Positions 1-8,129 are shown, counted from the stretch's first letter. The stretch is DNA of 34,220 bases from Flavobacteriaceae bacterium (GCA_947452415.1 CANGCT010000022.1:1-34220), one strand, 5' to 3'. A program made the numbers and translations. Notes: generated from the letters alone by a model not told the origin.

Positions 1-2
1 AT

Positions 3-80
3 AGAATTTTGAAAAAGCACGTATCCAATCCAAATAAACCCAAAAATGCGAGGAGTAAAAAAACAAAACCTGCCCAATAA
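3..80 (+). CDS. possible C-terminal end of an upstream gene (partial)
   Basis: Frame 3 is open from the window edge to a TAA at 78-80 and would encode a very basic tail ([20 protein letters not shown] and five more residues). It overlaps the DUF2256 gene by 35 bases in another frame. Short basic proteins such as TIGR03643 are often found beside DUF2256 and photolyase genes, so this could be such a C-terminus. That identification is inference from context, and the stretch is too short to prove coding. Confidence 0.25.
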   Translation, partial: RILKKHVSNPNKPKNARSKKTKPAQ

Positions 81-189
81 AATATGTGTAGTTTGCCAAA
101 AACCATTTGCTTGGCGAAAGAAATGGGAAAAAGTTTGGGACGAAGTAAAGTATTGTAGTGATAAATGCAGAATGAGTAAAATAAAATAG
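46..189 (+). CDS. DUF2256 small zinc-ribbon-like protein
   Basis: A 47-residue protein beginning [17 protein letters not shown]. It has the family hallmarks: an LP-x-K-x-C-x-x-C start (C14, C17), the WRKKW-x-x-VW-x-E-V-K-Y-C core (residues 23-37), and a closing C37-x3-C41. The four cysteines suggest one bound zinc. The family has no established function. It is repeatedly found beside cryptochrome/photolyase genes, as here, where the FeS-type photolyase starts 58 bases downstream. An in-frame stop at 10-12 limits any upstream extension, and the ATG at 46 gives the normal family N-terminus. A role linked to light or photolyase is inferred from context only. Confidence 0.85.
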   Translation: MRGVKKQNLPNKICVVCQKPFAWRKKWEKVWDEVKYCSDKCRMSKIK

Positions 190-238
190 CCACTGATTCA
201 CAGAGTAGTTTTTAAATAAAAAATCTGTGAATCAGTGG
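190..238. repeat. perfect 15-bp inverted repeat between DUF2256 and photolyase genes
   Basis: CCACTGATTCACAGA at 190-204 is perfectly complementary to TCTGTGAATCAGTGG at 224-238, with a 19-base A/T-rich loop. It begins on the base after the DUF2256 stop codon and ends 9 bases before the next ATG. It resembles the inverted repeat near 25400 (shared TGATTCACAGA / AGATTCACAAAGA core), which suggests a dispersed palindromic element. In RNA it would form a stable hairpin between two genes of one operon. There is no adjoining U-tract, so it does not look like an ordinary terminator. Confidence 0.85.
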
Positions 239-247
239 TAAATAAAA

Positions 248-1789
248 ATGATAATGTCAAAAACCTTACGATTAATTCTAGGCGATCAACTAAACAGCAA
301 TCATTCCTGGTATAATACTGTGGATGATTCGGTTGTTTATGTTCTGATGGAAGTCCGAACGGAAACCGATTACGCCCAACACCATATTCAAAAAGTAGTT
401 GGAATTTTCGTAGCCATGCAATCTTTTGCTTCAGCATTAAAATTTAAAAAGCATCAAGTTGAATATATTTACTTAAATGATAAGGATAACCTTCAATCCT
501 TTGAAAAAAATATTGAAAATTTAATTTCAAAGTATAATTTCACTCATTTGGAATACCAATTACCAGATGAATATCGAGTAGATTTAATTCTTAAAAATCT
601 CTGTAATTCGATATCGATTTCTAGTACTGCTGTAGATTCAGAACATTTTTTTACTACTCGAAATGAATTAGGCGATTTTTTTGAAGGAAAAAAAACCTTT
701 TTGATGGAAAGTTTTTACCGTTCCATGCGAAAAAAACACAAGGTCTTAATGGAAGGCGATAAACCATTAACTGGACAATGGAATTATGATGGCGATAATA
801 GGAAAAAACTCCCGAAAAATCATAAACCAATTCTGCCTTTAGTTTTTGATAATGATGTTTCTAAAGTTCTGGAAGAAGTCAATAAATGCAACATAAAAAC
901 CATTGGAACTATTGATGCTAAAAATTTTGTTTGGCCTATAAATAGAGAACAATCGTTACAATTATTAGATTTTTTTGCTACCGAATGTCTGCAACTTTTT
1001 GGCAGTTATCAAGATGCCATGACGCCAAATGAATGGTCTTTGTACCATTCTCGGATTTCTTTTTCTATGAACGTTAAACTGATTTCGCCCCAAGAAGTAA
1101 TTGCACGAGCCATTGAAGAATGGGAAAAACGTCCTAACGAAATTGAATACCACCAATTGGAGGGTTTTGTCCGTCAAATAATTGGTTGGCGCGAATACAT
1201 GCGGGGTATTTATTGGTTAAAAATGCCAGAATATGCTTCGTTAAACTATTTCAACAATCAAGAAAAATTACCCGATTGGTTTTGGACTGGCAAAACTAAA
1301 ATGAATTGCATGCAAGATGCCATCACCCAATCTTTAAATTATGCCTACGCGCACCACATTCAACGGTTGATGATTACTGGGAATTTTGCACTTTTGGCAG
1401 GGGTTCATCCCGACGAAATTGATGCCTGGTACCTCGGAATTTATATTGATGCTTTCGAATGGGTTGAAATTACTAATACTCGCGGCATGAGCCAATTTGC
1501 CGATGGTGGTATTGTAGGAACAAAACCTTATGTGAGTTCTGCTACTTACATTGATAAAATGAGTCATTATTGCGGTAGTTGTTTTTACAAAAAAGCACTT
1601 AAAGTTGGTGAGAAATCGTGTCCTTTTAATAGTTTATATTGGAATTTTTATGACAAAAACGAAGATAAATTGGCTAAAAATCCACGTATCGGAATGATGT
1701 ATAAAGTATGGCAGAAAATGAAACCCGAAGACCAATCAGCATTATTAGAACAAGCAGCGTATTATTTGAAAAACATAAATGAATTATGA
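248..1789 (+). CDS. FeS-type (6-4) photolyase / cryptochrome (DPRP family)
   Basis: The 513-residue protein belongs to the FeS-BCP group of prokaryotic (6-4) photolyases, relatives of Agrobacterium PhrB, which use FAD and blue light to repair (6-4) photoproducts. The N-terminus (TLRLILGDQLN) is the DPRP Rossmann-like domain. The C-terminal half holds the FAD fold. The four expected [4Fe-4S] ligands are present: C354 (KMNCM), C442 and C445 (YCGSC) and C458 (KSCPF). The active-site H-H-x-x-R motif is H369-H370-I-Q-R373. Length is normal for the family. Two starts are possible (M1 or M3). The stop overlaps the Cry-DASH start (ATGA), so translation is probably coupled. The name phrB is used for other photolyases too, so no symbol is given. 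Confidence 0.95.
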   Translation: MIMSKTLRLILGDQLNSNHSWYNTVDDSVVYVLMEVRTETDYAQHHIQKVVGIFVAMQSFASALKFKKHQVEYIYLNDKDNLQSFEKNIENLISKYNFTHLEYQLPDEYRVDLILKNLCNSISISSTAVDSEHFFTTRNELGDFFEGKKTFLMESFYRSMRKKHKVLMEGDKPLTGQWNYDGDNRKKLPKNHKPILPLVFDNDVSKVLEEVNKCNIKTIGTIDAKNFVWPINREQSLQLLDFFATECLQLFGSYQDAMTPNEWSLYHSRISFSMNVKLISPQEVIARAIEEWEKRPNEIEYHQLEGFVRQIIGWREYMRGIYWLKMPEYASLNYFNNQEKLPDWFWTGKTKMNCMQDAITQSLNYAYAHHIQRLMITGNFALLAGVHPDEIDAWYLGIYIDAFEWVEITNTRGMSQFADGGIVGTKPYVSSATYIDKMSHYCGSCFYKKALKVGEKSCPFNSLYWNFYDKNEDKLAKNPRIGMMYKVWQKMKPEDQSALLEQAAYYLKNINEL

Positions 1790-3078
1790 AAACCTCAATA
1801 GTTTGGTTTAAAACCGATTTAAGATTGCAGGATAATGAAACCCTTGTTAAAGCTATTGCACAAAGTGATGAAATTATTCCGGTGTTTTGTTTTGACGAAT
1901 CTCAATTTGAAATAACCGATTTCGGATTCCAGAAAACTGGAAGTTTTAGAGCGCAGTTTTTATTAGAATCCTTATTGGATTTGGATAGAAATTTACGAGA
2001 ATTAGGTTCGGGATTGCTTGTTATTAAAGGGAAGCCTGATGTTGAAATTCCAAAAATTAGTAAACAATATAAAGCAAAGAAAGTTTATGCTAAAAGAGAA
2101 GTTTCTTATGAAGAAAAGCGAACCGAAGCATTGGTGCAAGCCGAACTTTTTAAAATAAAATGTGAGTTGGAAACCTTTAGTACCAGCACGCTATATCATG
2201 CAGAAGATTTACCTTTTTCTATAAAAGATATTCCGGATGTTTTTACTAATTTTAGAAAAAAAACAGAAAAAGAATCTCTAATAAGAAATGCATTTGAAAA
2301 ACCATCCCAAATAAAATCTCCCAAATTAGATGTATTAGGTTTACATTCATTGGAAGATCTAGGCTTAATATTTACTTCAATTGATCCAAGAGCAGCAATT
2401 CGATTTAAAGGCGGAGAAACCCAAGCAATTGCTCGTTTAAATCATTATTTTTTTGAATCCAAATGTATTTCCGAATATAAAGAAACTAGAAACGGAATGG
2501 TTGGTGCTGACTATTCTTCTAAATTTTCTGCGTGGTTGGCTTTGGGTTGTATTTCACCAAGATTTATTTATAAGGAATTAAAAATATATGAGCAGCAATT
2601 TGGCGCCAATGAATCTACTTATTGGTTAGTTTTTGAATTATTATGGCGCGATTATTTTAGGTTTATGATGAAAAAATACAATGTCAAATTATTTCAACAA
2701 GCTGGAATTCAAGATAAAGAAATTTCAATTAATCAACATAATAACAATCAGTTACAAAAATGGATTGATGGAAAAACCGGAGTTGATTTTGTAGATGCTA
2801 ATATGTTAGAATTAAAACAAACAGGCTTTATGAGTAATCGAGGTCGTCAGAACGTTGCAAGTTATTTGTGTAACGATTTAAAACTCGATTGGCGATTTGG
2901 TGCGGCCTATTTTGAACAACAACTTATTGATTATGATGTGTGTAGCAATTGGGGAAATTGGGCGTATCTGGCAGGAGTTGGAAACGATCCTAGAGGAAAT
3001 CGTTATTTTAACATTGAAAAACAAGCAATTGATTATGATAAAAATAGAACCTTTAGGGATTTATGGTTGAATTCCTAA
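1786..3078 (+). CDS. DASH-family cryptochrome
   Basis: A 430-residue member of the photolyase/cryptochrome superfamily, DASH branch. These FAD proteins repair cyclobutane dimers mainly in single-stranded DNA and may also signal light. The N-terminal photolyase domain starts IVWFKTDLRLQDNETL. The C-terminal FAD domain contains YSSKFSAWLALGCISPRF, ELLWRDYFRFM, and the DASH-typical run TGFMSNRGRQNVASYL, then DYDVCSNWGNWAYLAGVGND, with RGNRYFN following. It overlaps the preceding photolyase by 4 bases, and with DUF2256 forms a three-gene light-related unit. A stop codon and a promoter element for proline dehydrogenase follow, so the operon probably ends here. Confidence 0.95.
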   Translation: MKTSIVWFKTDLRLQDNETLVKAIAQSDEIIPVFCFDESQFEITDFGFQKTGSFRAQFLLESLLDLDRNLRELGSGLLVIKGKPDVEIPKISKQYKAKKVYAKREVSYEEKRTEALVQAELFKIKCELETFSTSTLYHAEDLPFSIKDIPDVFTNFRKKTEKESLIRNAFEKPSQIKSPKLDVLGLHSLEDLGLIFTSIDPRAAIRFKGGETQAIARLNHYFFESKCISEYKETRNGMVGADYSSKFSAWLALGCISPRFIYKELKIYEQQFGANESTYWLVFELLWRDYFRFMMKKYNVKLFQQAGIQDKEISINQHNNNQLQKWIDGKTGVDFVDANMLELKQTGFMSNRGRQNVASYLCNDLKLDWRFGAAYFEQQLIDYDVCSNWGNWAYLAGVGNDPRGNRYFNIEKQAIDYDKNRTFRDLWLNS

Positions 3079-3099
3079 AAAATATTGTAAAACTCTATT

Positions 3100-3107
3100 T
3101 ATATTTG
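3100..3107 (+). promoter_or_regulatory. -7 promoter element for proline dehydrogenase
   Basis: TATATTTG matches the Bacteroidota -7 consensus TAnnTTTG, 19 bases before the ATG at 3127. No TTG lies at the ideal upstream distance, so this is a partial match. Confidence 0.5.
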
Positions 3108-3126
3108 CATAATTAATAAAATTCCG

Positions 3127-4296
3127 ATGGATACGATTTTCAATAATACTCAAATTGCCTTTAGCCTCAAAAGTGATACCGAATTAGATAGAGCTTATTT
3201 TCTTTTCAAATTAATTGCCAACGAACCTTTAGTTCGCATTGGAACCGCAGTTACCAATTTTGCCTTAAAAGCCTATTTACCTGTAGACGGATTGATTCGT
3301 GCTACGGTTTTTGATCATTTTTGTGGTGGTGTGAATGAGTTGGATTGTCTTTCGGTAGTGGATAAAATGTATACTAAAGGAGTTTCTTCGGTTTTGGATT
3401 ATTCGGTAGAAGGTAAAGAAGAAGAAGCCCAATTTGATGCAGCTTTGAACATGACTTTGAAAACCATTGAATTTGCCAAAGAACGTAAAGCCATTCCGTT
3501 TGCGGTTTTTAAACCAACAGGTTTAGGAAGATTGGATTTGTATACCAAAGTTGGCGAAAAACAACCGCTTTCATTCGAGGAACAAACAGAATGGAATAAA
3601 GTTATAGATCGCTTTGAATTAGTTTGTAAAACTGCTCACAATAACGATGTTGCCTTATTAATTGATGCCGAAGAAAGTTGGATGCAAGATGCAGCCGATG
3701 ATTTGGTAGAAGAAATGATGCGTAAATACAACAAAGAAAAAGTAATTGTGTTTAGTACTTTGCAAATGTACCGTTGGGATCGTCTGGATTATTTGAAACA
3801 ATTACATGAAAAATCCAAAATAGAAGGATTTTATATAGGAATGAAAGTAGTTCGTGGTGCCTACATGGAAAAAGAACATGAAAGAGCCAAAGAGAAAAAC
3901 TATCCAACTCCAATTTGTGCTTCCAAAAAAGCAACGGACGACAATTATAATGCTGCTGTAGATTACATGATGCATCACATTGATAAAATGGCAATCTTCG
4001 CAGGAACGCACAACGAAGAGAGTTCGTATAAATTATTACAAATGCTTGCTACTAATGAAATTGATAAAAGCGATACTCGAGTATGGTTTGGCCAACTGTA
4101 TGGAATGAGCGACAACATCAGTTATAATTTGGCTGCCAATGGTTATAATGTTGCAAAATACCTTCCTTTTGGACCAGTTCGAGATGTGATGCCCTACTTA
4201 ATTCGTCGTGCTGAAGAAAATACATCAGTTGCCGGGCAAACGAGTAGAGAATTGAATTTGTTAAAAACAGAACGGGAAAGAAGAAAGTTGAAGTAA
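3127..4296 (+). CDS. proline dehydrogenase
   Basis: A 389-residue monofunctional proline dehydrogenase. It oxidises proline to pyrroline-5-carboxylate with FAD and passes electrons to the membrane quinone pool. The TIM-barrel family motifs are visible: ALLIDAEESW, STLQMYRWDRLDYL, GMKVVRGAYMEKE, FAGTHNEES, and the C-terminal YLPFGPVRDVMPYLIRRAEE, whose R-R-x-x-E-N element binds substrate carboxylate and flavin in this family. There is no attached aldehyde dehydrogenase domain, so the second step needs a separate gene that is not in this window. It has its own promoter element and converges on the TonB-like gene, with 55 bases between the stop codons. Confidence 0.94.
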   Translation: MDTIFNNTQIAFSLKSDTELDRAYFLFKLIANEPLVRIGTAVTNFALKAYLPVDGLIRATVFDHFCGGVNELDCLSVVDKMYTKGVSSVLDYSVEGKEEEAQFDAALNMTLKTIEFAKERKAIPFAVFKPTGLGRLDLYTKVGEKQPLSFEEQTEWNKVIDRFELVCKTAHNNDVALLIDAEESWMQDAADDLVEEMMRKYNKEKVIVFSTLQMYRWDRLDYLKQLHEKSKIEGFYIGMKVVRGAYMEKEHERAKEKNYPTPICASKKATDDNYNAAVDYMMHHIDKMAIFAGTHNEESSYKLLQMLATNEIDKSDTRVWFGQLYGMSDNISYNLAANGYNVAKYLPFGPVRDVMPYLIRRAEENTSVAGQTSRELNLLKTERERRKLK

Positions 4297-4351
4297 TATT
4301 TTTTAATAAAAAAATATGTTTTATTTTTTTTCGAAATTTTAAGTTTCCAGA

Positions 4352-5305
4352 TTAATCTCTTATTCCAAAATTGTAAATAATAGTGCCAACTTGTTTTTCT
4401 GTTCCGTTTGGGCTTGGTTCCCATCTGGTTTTAAGAGCTACCTTTTTGGCTTCATTCATCAAGCAGCTATTAGAATTAGTAGTTCCTCTATACCCTGGAC
4501 TTGCATCAATTGCATTTCCATTTTTATCTACTGTAATTTTCACCACCACAATTCCGTATTCGTTACCACAATTATTTTCAGGTTTTGGGGTTGTTACTGC
4601 TTTTCTTCCTGCTAGTGAGTAGCCTGAACCATTTCCTTTTCCGTTTCCACTGCCATTTCCACCGCCACTGCCAGAGCCTGAACCAGCTCCATTTCCTGTA
4701 CCATTGCCAGTTCCGTTACCGCCACCAGTTCCACCTCCAGAACCTCCTGAACCAGAATATCCATTAGAATTTATGTCGCCATTAGCGCGGCCTTGATTTC
4801 CAGATGTGCTAGAAGTTCCGTCACCGCCTTTTTTGTTGCCTTTTAAGATGTTTGCTAACGCATCATCCACTTTTTTAAGATCTGTTTTTTTTACTTCTAC
4901 AGGTTTTGCAACTTCTGGTTTTATAATTACTTTCGGGTTTTTAACGGGTTCGTGTTTAGTAATTACCACATCGGTTTTATCGGCATCGGCATCTTGAGAA
5001 ATAAAATCTTCTTGCGGTGTTTCTTGGGTTGTAGCTGCTTTGGTGATGTTTTTTACTTCCAATTCTTTACTATCAAAATTTTTACCACTTCCAAAATCGG
5101 TATCTCCAAAGTTAACAGTAACACCGCCACCTCCGCCGCCACCAGCCATTGCTACTAGTTCGGCATCCGATGGAGGCCAAAAACGAATTAAAAATAAGAT
5201 GCAAAGAAGTATACAATAGAGTATTGTAGCGATTATCAGCGATTTTTTTTTATCGGATAAGGAAGAATTTAGCGTACTCTTTATTGCTAATGATGTTAAC
5301 CCCAT
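4352..5305 (-). CDS. TonB-like protein with glycine-rich linker
   Basis: A 317-residue protein with a cytoplasmic N-terminus, one membrane segment at about residues 22-42 (SLIIATILYCILLCILFLI), and a Gly7 run soon after. A charged K/E/V linker and a long Gly/Ser/Asn low-complexity stretch (about 155-230) follow. The C-terminus is a TonB-type domain (VVVKITVDKNGNAIDASPGY; KKVALKTRWEPSPNGTEKQV; GTIIYNFG). Such proteins transmit proton-motive force from an ExbB/ExbD motor to outer-membrane receptors. No exbB or exbD is adjacent, so the motor must come from elsewhere or the role differs. The A+T-poor glycine tract produces long open frames on the other strand that are not genes. Upstream, GAAATATA at 5324-5331 reads TATATTTC on the minus strand, a near match to the -7 element. 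Confidence 0.85.
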   Translation of the reverse strand: MGLTSLAIKSTLNSSLSDKKKSLIIATILYCILLCILFLIRFWPPSDAELVAMAGGGGGGGVTVNFGDTDFGSGKNFDSKELEVKNITKAATTQETPQEDFISQDADADKTDVVITKHEPVKNPKVIIKPEVAKPVEVKKTDLKKVDDALANILKGNKKGGDGTSSTSGNQGRANGDINSNGYSGSGGSGGGTGGGNGTGNGTGNGAGSGSGSGGGNGSGNGKGNGSGYSLAGRKAVTTPKPENNCGNEYGIVVVKITVDKNGNAIDASPGYRGTTNSNSCLMNEAKKVALKTRWEPSPNGTEKQVGTIIYNFGIRD

Positions 5306-5358
5306 GGATTCTTTTTTAATTTAACGTTGAAATATACTAAAAATTGTGCTTTTACTGA

Positions 5359-6501
5359 CTAAATCTTTTGTTTATTGAGGCTTTGCTTTAACCAAATAAA
5401 TCCTATTGCTCCCGAAATTAGGGAAGCAATTAATATCATAAATTTAGAATTGGTAATAATTTGATTGTCGTCAAATGCCAATAAAGTAATAAAAATAGAC
5501 ATTGTAAATCCAATTCCGCCAAGAAATCCAACAGCAATTAATTGGTTCCAATTTATATCTTTTGGTAATTTGGTTAGCTTTAATTTTATTGCAACAAAAA
5601 TAAAAGAAACTATTCCGAGCGGTTTTCCAATAGTAAGTCCAAATAATATCCCTAACGAATAAGGTTCGAATATAATTTGCATCCAATCTTTGCCAATACT
5701 TATAGCAGTATTGCATAAAGCAAATAAAGGAATAATTACAAATGAAACAGGAAAATGCAGCCAACTTTGTAATTTGTAGGAGATAGAACCTTCTTTACCA
5801 TCTCCAAACGGAATAGCAAATGCCAAAAGTATACCTGTAATGGTAGCATGCACGCCAGAATACAACATAAAATACCACATAAAAACGCCACCAATTAAAT
5901 ATAAAATGAGACTTTTAACCTTTAATCGATTCATAATTAAAAGCAATCCAAAAATTCCAAGAGATAGTAGTAAATTAGTAAAATAGATTGTTTTAGTATA
6001 AAAAATGGCTATCATTAAAATAGCACCCAAATCGTCAATTACTGCCAAAGCAGTTAGAAAAATCTTAATAGATAGCGGTACTCGGTTTCCTAATAAGGAT
6101 AAAATTCCAATAGCAAAAGCAATATCGGTTGCCATCGGAATTCCAAATCCTGAGCTAGTAGAGGTTCTAGTATTAAATACTAAATACAACAATGCTGGTA
6201 ATAGCATGCCACCTAAAGCCCCGAAAATTGGTAGAATGGCATCTTTTAGTTTGGATAATTCTCCAATGTAAACTTCTCTTTCTAATTCTAATCCAATTAA
6301 TAAAAAGAATATTGCCATCAAGCCATCGTTAATCCAATATTCGGTAGGTTGATTGGCTATAGAAAAATGCCATATAGATAAATACTCCTTAGAAATAGAA
6401 GAGTTAGCAAGCAATAACGAGAGAATGGTGCAAATTAACAATGCCAATCCTCCCGCTTTTTCGCTATTAAAAAAAGAAATAAATAAATTCGATTTTTTCA
6501 A
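5359..6501 (-). CDS. nhaA: Na+/H+ antiporter NhaA
   Basis: A 380-residue polytopic inner-membrane protein of the NhaA family, which exchanges sodium for protons. The ion-binding pair is visible as D156-D157 in ALAVIDDLGAILM (D163/D164 in E. coli), with D126 in MATDIAFAIGILSLLGNRVP corresponding to D133. The C-terminal motif FLGGIGFTMSIFITLLAF is also present. The start appears to be TTG at 6501-6499. It directly follows the TAA of the upstream dehydrogenase, which is in the same frame and so blocks any earlier start. The next methionine is about residue 62, after the first helix, so it would give a truncated protein. Translation is probably coupled to the upstream gene. Confidence 0.93.
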   Translation of the reverse strand: MKKSNLFISFFNSEKAGGLALLICTILSLLLANSSISKEYLSIWHFSIANQPTEYWINDGLMAIFFLLIGLELEREVYIGELSKLKDAILPIFGALGGMLLPALLYLVFNTRTSTSSGFGIPMATDIAFAIGILSLLGNRVPLSIKIFLTALAVIDDLGAILMIAIFYTKTIYFTNLLLSLGIFGLLLIMNRLKVKSLILYLIGGVFMWYFMLYSGVHATITGILLAFAIPFGDGKEGSISYKLQSWLHFPVSFVIIPLFALCNTAISIGKDWMQIIFEPYSLGILFGLTIGKPLGIVSFIFVAIKLKLTKLPKDINWNQLIAVGFLGGIGFTMSIFITLLAFDDNQIITNSKFMILIASLISGAIGFIWLKQSLNKQKI

Positions 6502-7728
6502 TTATACCAATTGTTTTAGTGCTATTTCAAATGCGGTTGCACTTATATTTTTTTTACTAGAATTTAATGCGTGTGCTTTTTGGATGGCTTTGTAAATAAT
6601 TTCTGAGGTGTCTGAAAAAATTGCTTCATCCGTCATTTGAACTTTTTTCTCCATAAAATAGGCAAAAACACGTGCCATTCCGCAATTGGAAATGAAGTCG
6701 GGAATCAAACTTATTTTATTATCTACTTCTTCCATAATCGAGCCAAAGAAAATTTCTTTATCGGCAAACGGAACATTGGCACCACAAGAAATAACTTCCA
6801 ATCCAGAGGCAATTAAATTGTCTAATTGCTCTTTGGTTACCAATCTTGAAGCTGCACAAGGTGTGAATATTTCAGCACCTATTGTCCATATTTTTTGATT
6901 GATTATATCAAACGGAAGCATGTTTTCTGCAACTAATTTATTTCCGTCTTTATTCAAAAATAAACGTCTTATATCTTCAAAAGAAAAACCTTCCTCGTTA
7001 ATAATTCCACCATCACGGTCGATAATTCCAATTACTTTAACACCCATCTTAGCTAAGTAAAATGCTGCTGCCGAACCTACATTTCCAAATCCTTGAACAA
7101 TAGCTTTTTTGCCTTTAAAATCTCCACCGTAAATGGTGAAATAATGACGTACAGCTTCGGCAACGCCATAACCTGTAATCATATCGGCAATAGTATATTT
7201 TCTTAAAACATCAGGAGAAAATTTAATATTTTCAATGACTTTTACAACTCCTTGACGCAACTGTCCAATTCTATTGATTTTATCGGCTTCGGTTGGTTTA
7301 AAATGACCATTAAAAACTCCTTCTTGTGGATGCCAAACCCCACATTCTTCGGTAAACGGAATCACTTCATGAATTTCATCTACATTCAAGTCGCCACCAG
7401 TACCATAATAACTTTTTAATAAAGGAGATACTGCTTTGTACCAACGTTGTAAAACGCCTTTTTTTCTAGGGTCATTAGGGTCAAAATTAATTCCCGATTT
7501 GGCACCACCAATTGCTGGTCCAGAAACAGAGAATTTCACTTCCATTGTTTTGGCTAATGATAGCACTTCGTTCATGTCAAGACCTTTCCGCATTCTAGTT
7601 CCACCACCAGCTGCTCCACCACGAAGGGAGTTAATTACAGTCCAGCCTTCGGCTTCTGTTTCAGGATCTTTCCAATTAAATACAATTTCAGGGGCTTTGT
7701 TCTCAAATTTTTTAAGTAATTCTTTCAT
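6502..7728 (-). CDS. Glu/Leu/Phe/Val dehydrogenase family enzyme
   Basis: A 408-residue NAD(P)-dependent amino acid dehydrogenase, interconverting an amino acid and its 2-oxo acid with ammonia. The catalytic-domain motif GPAIGGAKSGI contains the substrate lysine K77, and the catalytic aspartate is D113 in GTGGDLNVDE. The Rossmann domain has the GFGNVGSAAA nucleotide loop. NCGMARVFAYFM lies near the C-terminus. The chain is slightly shorter than classical hexameric glutamate dehydrogenases, and substrate (glutamate or a branched-chain amino acid) cannot be fixed by eye. The TAA at 6504-6502 abuts the TTG start of nhaA, indicating one transcript. A -7 element lies 24 bases upstream of the ATG. 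Confidence 0.9.
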   Translation of the reverse strand: MKELLKKFENKAPEIVFNWKDPETEAEGWTVINSLRGGAAGGGTRMRKGLDMNEVLSLAKTMEVKFSVSGPAIGGAKSGINFDPNDPRKKGVLQRWYKAVSPLLKSYYGTGGDLNVDEIHEVIPFTEECGVWHPQEGVFNGHFKPTEADKINRIGQLRQGVVKVIENIKFSPDVLRKYTIADMITGYGVAEAVRHYFTIYGGDFKGKKAIVQGFGNVGSAAAFYLAKMGVKVIGIIDRDGGIINEEGFSFEDIRRLFLNKDGNKLVAENMLPFDIINQKIWTIGAEIFTPCAASRLVTKEQLDNLIASGLEVISCGANVPFADKEIFFGSIMEEVDNKISLIPDFISNCGMARVFAYFMEKKVQMTDEAIFSDTSEIIYKAIQKAHALNSSKKNISATAFEIALKQLV

Positions 7729-7751
7729 TAAAGTGTGTTTTGTTTGTAGTG

Positions 7752-7759
7752 CAAATATA
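7752..7759 (-). promoter_or_regulatory. -7 promoter element for the dehydrogenase-nhaA unit
   Basis: Minus-strand TATATTTG, a perfect match to TAnnTTTG, ending 23 bases before the start codon at 7728. No TTG is seen at the ideal -33 distance. Confidence 0.5.
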
Positions 7760-7787
7760 ATCTTTTAAAATCTTTTGTGTTTGATGT

Positions 7788-7814
7788 AAAAAAAAAGCCA
7801 CTTTTAGTAGTGGC
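7788..7814 (-). terminator. rho-independent terminator after the small secreted protein gene
   Basis: On the minus strand GCCACT (7814-7809) pairs with AGTGGC (7802-7797) across a 6-base loop and is followed by nine T residues. It lies 20 bases beyond the stop codon at 7834 and separates this gene from the dehydrogenase. Confidence 0.8.
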
Positions 7815-7833
7815 ATTTTAGTTGGGAGTTGGA

Positions 7834-8067
7834 TTATTTTGTTCCTTTAAAACGTTTGTCTGGAGTTCCGTCTTTTTTCAAAACAACTTTACTTTCCTTA
7901 TTATCTTTAAAACGTTTGTCTGGAGTTCCATCTTTTTTTAGAGGAACCTTTGCTTCTTCTTTTTTAACTTCTGTTTTAGCTTTGTCTACTTTTTTAGGAG
8001 TTTGTTGTGCTGAAGTGCTTAAAGTAAAGCCCAAAAGAGCTATTACCGCTAGAATTAATTTTCTCAT
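7834..8067 (-). CDS. small secreted lysine-rich protein with duplicated KDGTPDKRFK motif
   Basis: A 77-residue protein. Residues 1-20 (MRKLILAVIALLGFTLSTSA) form a clear signal peptide with an alanine-type cleavage site before QQTPKK. The mature part is highly basic and lysine-rich, with two copies of LKKDGTPDKRFK separated by 20 residues. No enzymatic motif is visible. Similar short K-D-G-T-P-D-x-R-x-K proteins are often annotated as hypothetical in Bacteroidota, as far as I can recall. Function is unknown; binding of an anionic envelope polymer would be only a guess. It has its own promoter-like element and terminator, so it is probably a real, independently expressed gene. Confidence 0.8.
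   Translation of the reverse strand: MRKLILAVIALLGFTLSTSAQQTPKKVDKAKTEVKKEEAKVPLKKDGTPDKRFKDNKESKVVLKKDGTPDKRFKGTK
7845..7938 (-). repeat. 60-bp tandem repeat inside the secreted protein gene
   Basis: The 34 bases at 7845-7878 recur at 7905-7938 with one difference, an offset of exactly 60 bases or 20 codons. This encodes the repeated LKKDGTPDKRFK block and suggests recent duplication or conversion within the gene. Confidence 0.85.
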
Positions 8068-8119
8068 TTTGAATTAGAATTTAGAATTGAGTAGCTAAAT
8101 TACAAAAAAAATATATTCC

Positions 8120-8127
8120 CAAATCTA
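8120..8127 (-). promoter_or_regulatory. -7 promoter element for the small secreted protein gene
   Basis: Minus-strand TAGATTTG matches TAnnTTTG. It lies just beyond the stop of anmK and about 52 bases before the ATG at 8067, leaving a leader with short GAATT-type repeats. Confidence 0.4.
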
Positions 8128-8129
8128 AA

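Noticed and set aside
4383..5158. Several plus-strand open frames opposite the TonB-like gene
   Set aside because: They are antisense to the glycine-rich coding sequence, whose codon composition suppresses stops on the other strand. They have low-complexity products and no start signals.
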